The notes under the pieces are model-generated. The model did no database searches, was not told the origin of the DNA, and saw only the letters and a list, made by a program, of their open reading frames with translations. This document shows positions 7,867 through 15,530 of a stretch of DNA of 64,000 bases, one piece after another. A program made the translations under genes and the position numbers. Within the stretch, counting starts at the first letter, position 1; the number at the start of each line of letters is the position of its first letter. The stretch comes from Halohasta litorea (GTDB taxonomy: Archaea > Halobacteriota > Halobacteria > Halobacteriales > Haloferacaceae), in the NCBI RefSeq assembly GCF_024494645.1, contig NZ_JANHDJ010000006.1, positions 124,001 to 188,000 of the forward strand, written 5' to 3'.

Positions 7867-8664
7867 TCATATCGAACCCGTTTGGTAGAGATTCTGGACC
7901 TCTGTTTCAGCCAGCCCTTTATTGTATATCCGTGGATCGTCGATCCGTCCTCTAAAGGGACCGCCGTTCGAACGGGAGTGGGAGTCTCGTCCGATCCAAA
8001 CGGGGTCAGAAACTGAATTTAGAGACGGTGGGGCACTCACAGAATCTTCTAACTCGCCGTCGATATAGTAGGCAACAGTCGAACCATCATATGTCCCAAC
8101 GAGATGATGGTCATTCCCGTCATAAATATTCGTTGAGCCAACTGCACCCGCCGCCGACGAACTTCCCCACACCCGCATTGAACCGCACTCATTACCTCCG
8201 TGGTTTATCTGGAGAGTGTACGCGGCGTCATGGCCTTTCGAGACGCCCTTTGCCCAGTTACTACTCGACGAGGGCGAATTCATCCACAACGAGATTGAGA
8301 TGGCGTTCGTCAGGTCAAGTGACGATGGGTTCCCCGCACTAACGTAATCGCCTGTACCGTCGAATGAATACGACTCCCCCCCATATACAGCAGTCGCGCC
8401 CGTCGTCGCTCCATTTATCGTTGCGTTGTTGTCGTTCCATGCGTCGAGTGCTTCACCACTTTCCATGTCAGCATCGTCGAACGTCCATCGGGCGACCCCG
8501 CTGTCGGGTGTGTCACCAACGCCACTCGCAGATCGGGAGACTAGGTTCCCATCAACGACATCGACATTCTCCGCTGTGCCAGCTGCCCAATCCTCCTCAC
8601 CAGTCCATGAGCTCTCCTCGCGAGTACGCCGATCGCTAGTGAACCGACTCAACCCGTCTGTCAT
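7867..8664 (-). CDS. Jelly-roll array gene A: LamG-like protein, 265 aa
   Basis: Start chosen at ATG 8664 (MTDGLSRF), which aligns with every other member and lies exactly 25 bp from the conserved upstream box. Residues 1-45 are the constant module: SRFTSDRRTR, a Trp, DWAAG, ENVDVVDG and LVSR. The C-terminal part is a clear LamG/concanavalin-like jelly roll (SFDGTGDYVSAG, ISISLWM, VGTYDGS, YIDGE, GRIDDPRIYNKGL) ending LYQTGSI. No signal peptide or membrane segment is seen. LamG domains bind glycans or proteins; here that would be adhesion, fibre or cargo, none of it proven. The first 125 bp are nearly identical to gene B. Confidence 0.88.
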   Translation of the reverse strand: MTDGLSRFTSDRRTREESSWTGEEDWAAGTAENVDVVDGNLVSRSASGVGDTPDSGVARWTFDDADMESGEALDAWNDNNATINGATTGATAVYGGESYSFDGTGDYVSAGNPSSLDLTNAISISLWMNSPSSSSNWAKGVSKGHDAAYTLQINHGGNECGSMRVWGSSSAAGAVGSTNIYDGNDHHLVGTYDGSTVAYYIDGELEDSVSAPPSLNSVSDPVWIGRDSHSRSNGGPFRGRIDDPRIYNKGLAETEVQNLYQTGSI

Positions 8665-8688
8665 ACCGCATACCACCGAGGAAAGGAC

Positions 8689-8704
8689 ATTAGATGTTCC
8701 GGTC
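8689..8704 (-). promoter_or_regulatory. Array promoter box, gene A
   Basis: The coding strand reads GACCGGAACATCTAAT, ending exactly 25 bp upstream of the A of the ATG. This is the class II box shared by ten array genes, placed where BRE and TATA would be for a leaderless transcript. Confidence 0.7.
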
Positions 8705-8721
8705 GCCCGCACGACAATAAC

Positions 8722-8810
8722 CAGAATACTCTCACGACCTTCGTGTGAGCAACATCATCGACGCCATACCAGCCCCAGAACGACTCACGTATTAACACAC
8801 GCAGACACCG
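8722..8810. repeat. Direct repeat copy 2
   Basis: Begins CAGAATACTCTCACGA and ends GCAGACACCG like the copy at 7773-7860, with scattered substitutions. It lies just downstream of gene B, as copy 1 lies just downstream of gene A, so the duplicated unit was a jelly-roll gene plus its 3' flank including the methyltransferase tail. Confidence 0.7.
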
Positions 8811-8816
8811 AACGAC

Positions 8817-9602
8817 TCACGACCACGGTTGGGCGGTGTAATCTGAACCGATCTCGTCCGCTGTCAGCTGCTCCGAGTATATGATGAAGTCATCAATGAC
8901 CCCAGGGAACTGGCTAGTCCCAGGGGTTTTCGCGGCAATGTAGAAGTAATCACCAGCAGTATTTGCAGTGCCATTAGCTCGGTCGTGGGTGTCGTTCTGG
9001 GTGTTTATATACCACGTTGAGTCCCTATTCGGAATGTCGTAGTTTACCAAGACCCGATACTTCGTGTTTGTCGAAAAATCGAAGTCAGTATATCCTATTC
9101 CACCGAAATCAGACAGGTTCCCAACATCTATGAATAGGTTGCTGTCACCGTCCCACACCATTTTAGTTCCGTCTTCTCCCGCCCCCCCATCGTGGAATAG
9201 CGCAAAGGGATTTGACAGGTCGCTCGCTTCAAACGTAAGACCGACTGCGCCCACATCGGGAAGTAGGTTAGAGCCGTTTATTTCCGTATAATCATCTTGT
9301 CCATCGTAACTCAAAGCGTACCCCCCTTGCCAATCACCACCCACCCACGAAGTTCCACTGGTCGAACAATCCATCCCCCCAACATCCGCGTCGGCAAATG
9401 TTCCAACGCCCTCATCAAATTTCCAGCGGTAGATGGCACTGTCAGGTATGTCACCAGCACCACCCGTCGATCGAGAAACTAAGTTACCATCAACGACATC
9501 GACATTCTCCGCTGTGCCAGCTGCCCAATCCTCCTCACCAGTCCACGAGCTCTCCTCGCGAGTACGCCGATCGCTAGTGAACCGACTCAACCCGTCTGTC
9601 AT
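8817..9602 (-). CDS. Jelly-roll array gene B: LamG-like protein, 261 aa
   Basis: The constant module (residues 1-45) is identical to that of gene A. From about residue 50 the protein diverges into another LamG-like jelly roll (LSYDGQDDYTEING, VGLTFEASD, RVLVNYDI, WYINTQND, GVIDDFIIYSEQLTADEI). The segment after SRSTGGAGDIPDS parallels gene A (SRSASGVGDTPDS), so divergence begins abruptly after the shared linker. No signal peptide is present. Expression is probably from its own class II box 25 bp upstream, with a leaderless start. Confidence 0.88.
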   Translation of the reverse strand: MTDGLSRFTSDRRTREESSWTGEEDWAAGTAENVDVVDGNLVSRSTGGAGDIPDSAIYRWKFDEGVGTFADADVGGMDCSTSGTSWVGGDWQGGYALSYDGQDDYTEINGSNLLPDVGAVGLTFEASDLSNPFALFHDGGAGEDGTKMVWDGDSNLFIDVGNLSDFGGIGYTDFDFSTNTKYRVLVNYDIPNRDSTWYINTQNDTHDRANGTANTAGDYFYIAAKTPGTSQFPGVIDDFIIYSEQLTADEIGSDYTAQPWS

Positions 9603-9626
9603 ACCAGAGCCATCAAATCACGTGAG

Positions 9627-9642
9627 GTTAGGTGTATCGGTC
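9627..9642 (-). promoter_or_regulatory. Array promoter box, gene B
   Basis: The coding strand reads GACCGATACACCTAAC, 25 bp from the ATG at 9602. It differs from the consensus at one or two positions. Confidence 0.65.
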
Positions 9643-9700
9643 CTTCGGGTCACGATCGACCCGTAGACTCAAGTCAGAGAACGTGAACAGAGAAGTAGAG

Positions 9701-10237
9701 ATGGCAGCGAGCGAACACCCGGAGGGGCACGACGATATCGAACTCGACATCTGCGGTGGATACGATGACGAGGGCATGGAAGCACTCCTCGAGTTGGCGG
9801 GAGGTGACAGAATCCGAGTGAACGACACCGAGGCAACCCTGACGAGAACCGATCCTGTCTCCGATTCAAACCGAGCAATCAGCTGGGCGCGGGTACTCAC
9901 CGACGACGAAGGCAAGCGGTACCTGCTCGTCGTTCGGCTTGGCGACGGAACCTACATCTACGCAGAAACAGAGGGGAAGTGGGGTCAAAAAGAAGAGGTT
10001 GAAAGCCTCTCAGTCGTCGAATTAGCGGATGTCGGCTGGTGTGAAGTCTGTACCGTCTATATCCCAACTGGTGGCGACCACCCAGCAGACGAAACCCACC
10101 ACATCAGAGCGAACGACCAGGACGAAGCAAAGCAGAAGTTGAAAGGCCGAACCCCCCCGATCGACTACTACGCAGCGATCTACACGGATGTCGGAGGACG
10201 CTCAGAGATCATCAACGCAGCTCGAGAGACAGAATAA
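9701..10237 (+). CDS. Unknown acidic protein with CxxC, 178 aa
   Basis: ATG 9701 (MAASEHPEG) follows a purine-rich AGAAGTAGAG and is preferred over an in-frame upstream ATG at 9632, which overlaps the promoter box of gene B. The protein has a beta-rich middle (AISWARVLTDDEGKRYLLVV, GTYIYAETEGKW) and a CEVC pair near residue 122, followed by a stretch rich in His, Asp and Glu. No family is recognised. It starts the long plus-strand block that separates the two parts of the jelly-roll array. Confidence 0.65.
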   Translation: MAASEHPEGHDDIELDICGGYDDEGMEALLELAGGDRIRVNDTEATLTRTDPVSDSNRAISWARVLTDDEGKRYLLVVRLGDGTYIYAETEGKWGQKEEVESLSVVELADVGWCEVCTVYIPTGGDHPADETHHIRANDQDEAKQKLKGRTPPIDYYAAIYTDVGGRSEIINAARETE

Positions 10238-10249
10238 TCGACCCACCAC

Positions 10250-11023
10250 ATGGACAACCCCGATGAATCAGACCTACTTACCGACCTCAAAGACAAGTTC
10301 CGAACCCTCGGAGTCGCCTGTGTACTGGGATTCGGGGGCTACGGCCTCAGTATCTTCTGGTACACACCGTTCCGACTCGCTTCAGACCTCCCCTCGTTCA
10401 CACCCGACTACGGAGAGGCAATGGTGATGAACGACATCGCCTTGGGCCTCGCCGCAGTGACGATCGGCCTCCTCTATCTGAAATACTCCGGGAAGGGCCG
10501 GGAGTACATCGATGTCGAAATCCCGACGAAGCGACGGACCATCTTCATCATCGGCGGCACGCTCTCACTCCTCACAGCCCTGTACGCAATTAACAGCCTC
10601 AAGTCACACCTCAACGTCGACGCCTCACAACACACCGCTTCTCAAGCGGTAGCGGCGGGCTCAGTCGATCCACAGTACGTTCTGTTGATGATCCCGCTAT
10701 CGTTCCTGTTGATCGGCCCCGCTGAGGAGTTCATATTTCGCAATCTGGTCCAGAAGCGACTCTATGAGAGTTTCACAAAAGCGAGCTCCGTCATCATCGC
10801 GAGCGTCATCTTTTCAGCGATTCATATCCCAGCGTATGCGACAGGAACAACAGCAGGCCTACTGACCAGCCTCGCGACAGTGTTCACCCTCTCGCTGTTT
10901 CTCGGGGGGTTCTACGCCATAACCGAGGACCTCATCGTCGTCGCCGTGATGCACGGAGCCTATAACTCAGTGATCTTCGGCCGCTGGTATCTCGCAATCT
11001 CTGGCTCACCGCTTCCATTCTGA
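10250..11023 (+). CDS. CPBP-family intramembrane metalloprotease, 257 aa
   Basis: There are several hydrophobic segments (about 20-45, 60-80, 95-115, 140-160, 180-230). The CPBP (Abi/CAAX protease-like) motifs are in order: motif 1 PAEEFIFRNLV, with EE and R, at about 162-172; motif 2 FSAIHIP, with the metal-binding His; and motif 3 MHGAYNS. The enzyme cuts substrates within the membrane; members are known in CAAX-like processing, bacteriocin immunity and stress. It starts 13 bp after the previous gene, so the two may form an operon. The substrate is unknown. Confidence 0.9.
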   Translation: MDNPDESDLLTDLKDKFRTLGVACVLGFGGYGLSIFWYTPFRLASDLPSFTPDYGEAMVMNDIALGLAAVTIGLLYLKYSGKGREYIDVEIPTKRRTIFIIGGTLSLLTALYAINSLKSHLNVDASQHTASQAVAAGSVDPQYVLLMIPLSFLLIGPAEEFIFRNLVQKRLYESFTKASSVIIASVIFSAIHIPAYATGTTAGLLTSLATVFTLSLFLGGFYAITEDLIVVAVMHGAYNSVIFGRWYLAISGSPLPF

Positions 11024-11053
11024 CTACACAGTGACAGGCAGATGTAACCCATA

Positions 11054-11063
11054 TCTATATAAA
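11054..11063 (+). promoter_or_regulatory. TATA box for the HTH gene at 11086
   Basis: TCTATATAAA lies 23-32 bp upstream of ATG 11086, fitting a leaderless transcript. Confidence 0.65.
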
Positions 11064-11065
11064 CC

Positions 11066-11084
11066 CGAGACGAATAGCGTCTCG
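11066..11084 (+). promoter_or_regulatory. Perfect 7-bp palindrome between TATA box and start codon (operator)
   Basis: CGAGACG-AATAG-CGTCTCG. It fills the space between the TATA box and ATG 11086, so a bound dimer would block initiation. The gene it controls contains an HTH-like segment, which makes autorepression plausible. Confidence 0.6.
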
Positions 11085-11085
11085 C

Positions 11086-12270
11086 ATGGTAGAAAACCAT
11101 ATGAAAGAGCGGACGAATGCGGTGGTAGCCGCTGTCGAGGAGCAGCTACCAGAGCACGCCACAATCACTGGCGGTGGGCTCATCGCAATCCTCCATGCCA
11201 CAACAACGGAGATGGAGCATGAATGGAGTCGGGCTGGTATCGAAATGGCCCTCACTGAGCGAAAAGCCGGAGAAGAACAGAACCCGCACACGGCGGACGT
11301 CCCTTCTGTAGAAGATAACACATCTACGTTGACGCAGATAGAAAAGAACAGTAAAAACCCGGAAGCGGCAGTAGTAGCAATCGAGAACTCCTGGGAGACC
11401 CACGTGCGTCTTACTTCCCTGGATTTCCTAGTGGAGCCATTAGTAGCAAGGCAGGCGAGGTACGACGTAGATACAAACACGGTCCTAACGGACCTCGGAG
11501 TGGTGGATGCGGACGGTCACCTAGACTCCGAATTCCGCACCCAATGTGTCGTAATGACCCTCCTCCACCTATACGAATCAATAGAACTCTCAAACCTAAC
11601 AGAGCGGGAATTCGCCTCATTCCATCTCTGCGCCAGATACCGCCCTCAAGAAACAGCGCGCATCCTTTCAGAGGTGTTTGGAACAGACCAGAGTGCGGGG
11701 ACAGTACGGAAATACAACTCCCGCGTTCGGAGAAAGCAGGACGAAGCTGAAGCGACCGTCAGATCCCTAAGCAACGTCAAGCCGACCGACGAGATACCAG
11801 CAGTAACCGCAAGCGAAAGTTCACTCATGTCGGACGATCAAAAGCGACGGATTAGCCAATTGCTACAAGGCGTCTTAGCAACACAAAGTGGAGCGACCGA
11901 CGAGACGATCGAGATCGGCGAGGGAATCCAATTCCACATCAGTCCTGGAATTGATATGGAGACACTGTCAATCAACTTCTACCACGAGACGGAAAGACTC
12001 CCAGAGCCCATCACGGTCGATGTCGACCAAACAGCAGGCACAGAGTTAGTGTCAGAGGGTAAGAACCTGACCGAATTCGGTAACATATCAGAGGAACACG
12101 CCGAAACAAAAGCCGACGTGATTGAAGCCATCAAATACGGCCTCGAGAAGGCGGACTTCTACACACCAAACAACCTCGATGACGTAGAATTCAAGTCAAC
12201 CGAAGCTTACGAAGGGTCCGGCGATCACCCATCCTTCGTGAACTTCTTCACATTGATCAAACTGGCGTAA
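11086..12270 (+). CDS. Putative HTH DNA-binding protein, 394 aa
   Basis: Leaderless start 23 bp after a good TATA box. The middle (about residues 165-215) has LTEREFASFHLCARY, then RPQETARILSEVFG and SAGTVRKYNSRVRRKQDEA, a helix-turn-helix of the sigma-region-4 or LuxR type, in which the second helix would read DNA. The N-terminal 130 residues are helical and variable, and the C-terminal 150 residues (IQFHISPGIDMETLSINFYH) are of unknown fold. A palindrome between TATA and ATG suggests autoregulation. Base use is more A/T-rich than in its neighbours. Confidence 0.65.
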   Translation: MVENHMKERTNAVVAAVEEQLPEHATITGGGLIAILHATTTEMEHEWSRAGIEMALTERKAGEEQNPHTADVPSVEDNTSTLTQIEKNSKNPEAAVVAIENSWETHVRLTSLDFLVEPLVARQARYDVDTNTVLTDLGVVDADGHLDSEFRTQCVVMTLLHLYESIELSNLTEREFASFHLCARYRPQETARILSEVFGTDQSAGTVRKYNSRVRRKQDEAEATVRSLSNVKPTDEIPAVTASESSLMSDDQKRRISQLLQGVLATQSGATDETIEIGEGIQFHISPGIDMETLSINFYHETERLPEPITVDVDQTAGTELVSEGKNLTEFGNISEEHAETKADVIEAIKYGLEKADFYTPNNLDDVEFKSTEAYEGSGDHPSFVNFFTLIKLA

Positions 12271-12365
12271 GAGAGTAAACAGGCCATTAGAAACAACTTC
12301 ATATCAATCAACACGACCACCGGAACCCCTACATACCCCGGCGTGAATCTCTGTGCTAAGCAACG

Positions 12366-12791
12366 ATGGGGTTCTACTACCACAGCGAAGATCTCGAAGC
12401 CGAGACGATACTCCGCAAGTGCGCGAACCGACTCGATGATGCCCCAACCGACATCGACGACATCAACGTCACCAAACGAGACGCAGTTCTCGCCGAGGAC
12501 CTCATCGAATCGGAGTTCACATCTGATTGGGTGACTGCGAATTACACCGAAAGCGGCGCGATCCAACTCGACACCCCATATCCCGAACTCAACAAGGAGA
12601 GTCGAGAAAAAGAACAGCAGCACCTCAAAGACAAGCGAGGCCAGTTCTTCTACGTCATCGGCGAGGTCTCCGGTGAAGGGACCACAGTAGCCATCAGTGC
12701 GCTCGCAGAGATCAGGGGCCGAGCCGCCGAAGAGAAAGTCGAATACTTCATCGAGGAATACACGCTCGGGCGTGTAGACCCCGCGAAGTGA
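12366..12791 (+). CDS. Unknown acidic protein, 141 aa
   Basis: ATG 12366 gives MGFYYHSEDLEAETIL, followed by a charged protein with one hydrophobic strand pair (QFFYVIGEVSGEGTTVAISAL). No cysteine, signal or membrane segment is seen. The C-terminal helix (RAAEEKVEYFIEEYTLG) is amphipathic. I do not recognise it. It lies 80 bp upstream of the FEN1-like gene, with a class I promoter-like element between them, so separate transcription is likely. Confidence 0.62.
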   Translation: MGFYYHSEDLEAETILRKCANRLDDAPTDIDDINVTKRDAVLAEDLIESEFTSDWVTANYTESGAIQLDTPYPELNKESREKEQQHLKDKRGQFFYVIGEVSGEGTTVAISALAEIRGRAAEEKVEYFIEEYTLGRVDPAK

Positions 12792-12797
12792 GAGTGT

Positions 12798-12836
12798 GGT
12801 TTTTTGCCCACCGGCTGAGAGTAGAGTAGATAATGA
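12798..12836 (+). promoter_or_regulatory. Class I promoter-like element before FEN1-like gene
   Basis: GGTTTTTTGCCCACCGGCTG followed by a purine tract with GAGTAG repeats, about 35-70 bp before ATG 12870. Confidence 0.45.
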
Positions 12837-12869
12837 GAACCAAAAGCTTCGGAAACGGTGGAGGGTGTA

Positions 12870-13826
12870 ATGGGGAATAGCGCACTCCGAACGCTCGCGA
12901 CATTAGAGGAGACGCCTCTCTCAGAATACGCAGGAGCAACGGTCGCGATCGACGCCCACCACTGGATCTATCGGTATCTCACCGGGTTGACCAGGTACAT
13001 GGACGACAACATCTACACCACCGAAGACGGGACGGAACTCCCGAATGTCGCGGGTGTCTTCCGCGGACTCCCCCCGATCCTCCGGGAAGACATCACCCCG
13101 GTCTTCGTGTTCGATGGGAAGCCCCACGAGCGGAAAGCCGACGAGATCCAGAGCCGGCGAGACGCGAAGCAGGAGGCGAAACAGAAGATGGCCGACGCTG
13201 CTGAAGCTGGCGACACCGCCGCCATGAAGCGGTACAAGGCACAAACCCAGTCGTTGACGCCGGCCATCCACGAGACGACCCGAGAGGCGCTGGAGTTACT
13301 CGGTATCCCCTACATCGAAGCCGGCGGCGCTGGAGAAGCCTACACAGCCAAGATGGTCGAATACGGCCTCGCAGATGCCGCGATGACCGATGACTACGAC
13401 GCACTCCTGTTCGGTTCACCAACGACGATTCGCCAATACACCGGGAAAGGCCCAGCAGAGAAGATGCTACTGAACAAAACCCTCCACAACCACGGGATCA
13501 CCCACGAGCAGCTCGTCGACATCGGGCTCATGTGCGGCACCGACTACAACGATGGCATCAGCGGGATCGGCCCGAAGAGAGGCGTCAAGTACATCACTAG
13601 CGGGAAGACGGTCGAGGAGATCCTTGAGGACAAAGGCGCGACCATCGACGGCCTCTCGCAGTTGCGTGAGTTGTTCCTCTCCCCGACGATCGGGTCGGTT
13701 CCGGATACACCCCTCACTCGAACCGAACCTGACTTCGCTCAGTTCCGAGCGTTCGCAAACGAGTGGGAGTTCCCGACTCAGTTCATCGAGAAAAACATCT
13801 CTCGCTTCCCGAGATACGCAGAGTGA
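12870..13826 (+). CDS. FEN1/XPG-family 5' nuclease with altered active site, 318 aa
   Basis: ATG 12870 gives MGNSALRTLA; an upstream GTG at 12858 is rejected. Family motifs are present: VAIDAHHW (D28), VFVFDGKPHERK (D82), TDDYDALLFG (D175, D177), GTDYNDGISGIGPKRGVK (D225 and the helix-two-turn-helix). The usual PSEGEA motif is GGAGEA, so one of the paired metal-binding glutamates is Ala (A154) while E156 remains. The C-terminus stops at RFPRYAE, without the PCNA-binding QxxLxxFF box. The length otherwise matches archaeal FEN1, which trims flaps in replication and repair. Changed activity or a structure-binding role are possible. Confidence 0.9.
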   Translation: MGNSALRTLATLEETPLSEYAGATVAIDAHHWIYRYLTGLTRYMDDNIYTTEDGTELPNVAGVFRGLPPILREDITPVFVFDGKPHERKADEIQSRRDAKQEAKQKMADAAEAGDTAAMKRYKAQTQSLTPAIHETTREALELLGIPYIEAGGAGEAYTAKMVEYGLADAAMTDDYDALLFGSPTTIRQYTGKGPAEKMLLNKTLHNHGITHEQLVDIGLMCGTDYNDGISGIGPKRGVKYITSGKTVEEILEDKGATIDGLSQLRELFLSPTIGSVPDTPLTRTEPDFAQFRAFANEWEFPTQFIEKNISRFPRYAE

Positions 13827-13859
13827 ACTGCCTCGGGGTCAAGCCCCGAGGCACTCTGC
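13818..13859. terminator. Strong hairpin between convergent genes
   Basis: The core stem TGCCTCGGGG / CCCCGAGGCA has a 5-nt loop, TCAAG. An outer arm, GCAGAGTG (inside the last FEN1 codons and stop) with CACTCTGC, extends it. It lies at the 3' end of the FEN1-like gene and the convergent frameshifted gene, so it could stop or stabilise both transcripts. Confidence 0.6.
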
Positions 13860-13877
13860 CTCGAATTCTGTAGATAC

Positions 13878-14794
13878 CTAAGCGACGGTATTCGGGTTGT
13901 TAGCTCGTACGTTTCCAAATTCGATGCGAGTCTTCTCAACGAAATCCAGAACTGCATTATTGAGGACCTCCGGTGATCTGGATTTTCCATCCATGAAGTG
14001 GCGGTTCCACTGTAACATGTGGTTCCACCGCAGGGTGTTCGCCCGCTCATAGAAGTCTTCCCAAACGATACCGGGGTCGATATCTCCGATCTCCGCGTCA
14101 ATACAAACACCAAACTGCCTTGTCACCCCCAGTGACTGTTTGACCGGGTTCCCGTTCGGGCGATACACGAACGCTAGGTCTGCATGGACGATCGATGGGC
14201 GCTGCTCTCTCCCATTTGGTGAACCATATTCCGGAAAATGCCCATATGAACTTTCGACAGGACATCCTCCACATACCCGATCGGCGGAGCATCAGGCCGG
14301 TGCTGGGTCGCTTTGGTCAGATCGAGGAAAGCATCCCCCTCTATCCGGTAATATGGGTCTTTTGAGCCCGGATACCCACCGCCAAGTTCGGGGTAGACCT
14401 CAAGTGTCCCATGAGCGGCTAGCGTACTCTGCATGTTAACCCCAGTCCAGTTCATATAATACGTAGAGACCCCATCTTCTTCGACAACGTACAATGCGTC
14501 AAACAGAATGAAGCATGTTTCAGATAGAAGTTCATCTATAGAGACGCCCTCATAGAGAGGCTCTTTTTGGACCATCGGCTCGTCAGACTGTGGAACATGA
14601 GTCTCGCCTTCAGGCGGATCAACCACTCGCGGTGGTTCGAAGTTCTTTTTCTGAAGCTCTGCCAGACCGGATTCTCCGAGCGCCTCAAAGTGAGGGTGGA
14701 GTTTGAATCTGTGTGCGCCGTTCCGACTTTTGTACACGTCGTATTTTGAGCTGTCACTCTCAGCAGGAACAGCTACTAACGCTCTGTGACTCAT
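13878..14794 (-). pseudogene. Frameshifted gene, N-terminus resembles haloarchaeal DUF6735-type proteins
   Basis: The 5' part reads from ATG 14794 (MSHRALVAVPAE) to a stop near 14174. In a different frame, reading continues naturally from about 14190 (VHADLAFVYRPNGNPVKQ) to 13878. Joining the two near a short CGATCGATGG run gives one protein of about 305 residues, so a one-base indel is likely. The MxHRALVA start and its conserved length recall a haloarchaeal family of unknown function, recalled rather than searched. A real mutation, programmed frameshift or sequencing error cannot be told apart from sequence alone. Confidence 0.6.
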
Positions 14795-14973
14795 GTAGTT
14801 TGTATACCAATTGTGCTGATATATACTTTCGGATCAGAGCAGTTGAGGGGCGACAGGCGTACGGAGTTCCCTGCCCCCCTCCAGTGGAGCGAAGAAGCCC
14901 AGCCACCGGGCACCAACACCCGAATACTATTAGTCAACTACAGCGAAAGGAGTGTATAAGCCGAAACAGATCC

Positions 14974-15387
14974 ATGATTCCCTGCTTCCCCGACCACATC
15001 AAAAGCGGCGAGTGCCCCGAATGCGATGTCGTCCACTCAGAGTATAGTGCGTTCCCCGATGAGCCGATCACAGTCAACGAGTGTAACGAACTGGAGCGCG
15101 ATGCTGGCATCGACATGGTATTGCCCATTTTCCGAGTCGAAGACACCGACGAACAGGGCTACTACGTCCAAGTCGTCCCCGCGGTCATCGCGATCGAGGA
15201 GAACATCGTCCGTGTCCTCTGGTGTAACCCGAGCAGCGACGATGGCTGGATCGTCGTCTCCGAACACGAAACCCCGATGCCCTACGAACTCGCCAGAGAG
15301 TTGCGGAATACTCTTCGAGAAAGCGCCCAGCTTGAACGGACCGTCGCAGGCCACAACGTTATCGAAGAACCGCTCCTCACCGAGTAA
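14974..15387 (+). CDS. Unknown small protein with N-terminal CxxC, 137 aa
   Basis: ATG 14974 (MIPCFPDH) is chosen because a CPEC motif follows closely (about residues 13-16) and the upstream open frame has no gene-like composition. The body is acidic with a beta-rich middle (YYVQVVPAVIAIEENIVRVLW) and an amphipathic C-terminal helix. No family is recognised. The gene is divergent from the frameshifted gene; the 179 bp between them are A/T-rich and hold no other gene that I can support. Confidence 0.6.
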   Translation: MIPCFPDHIKSGECPECDVVHSEYSAFPDEPITVNECNELERDAGIDMVLPIFRVEDTDEQGYYVQVVPAVIAIEENIVRVLWCNPSSDDGWIVVSEHETPMPYELARELRNTLRESAQLERTVAGHNVIEEPLLTE

Positions 15388-15454
15388 GATAGCGAACCCA
15401 ACAGACCAGCCGACCCCCAGTCAGGGAATCGATCTGCCGTCACCCGCAGAAGAA

Positions 15455-15488
15455 GTTTTTAGCCACCGAGGGTTGGTGAAGCAGTAGT
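15455..15488 (+). promoter_or_regulatory. Class I promoter-like element before helicase
   Basis: GTTTTTAGCCACCGAGGGTTGG followed by a purine tract. ATG 15531 lies about 40-75 bp downstream; a TTG at 15489 would fit leaderless initiation better but gives an atypical N-terminus. Confidence 0.5.
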
Positions 15489-15530
15489 TTGGTAGGAAGG
15501 AGTGACCGCACTCCCCTGCGAAAGAGCAAT

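Noticed and set aside
8665-8712. Upstream in-frame starts of array genes (8712 for A, 29918 for D, 34669 for J)
   Set aside because: They would include the conserved promoter box in the coding region, and the added residues are not conserved among paralogues.
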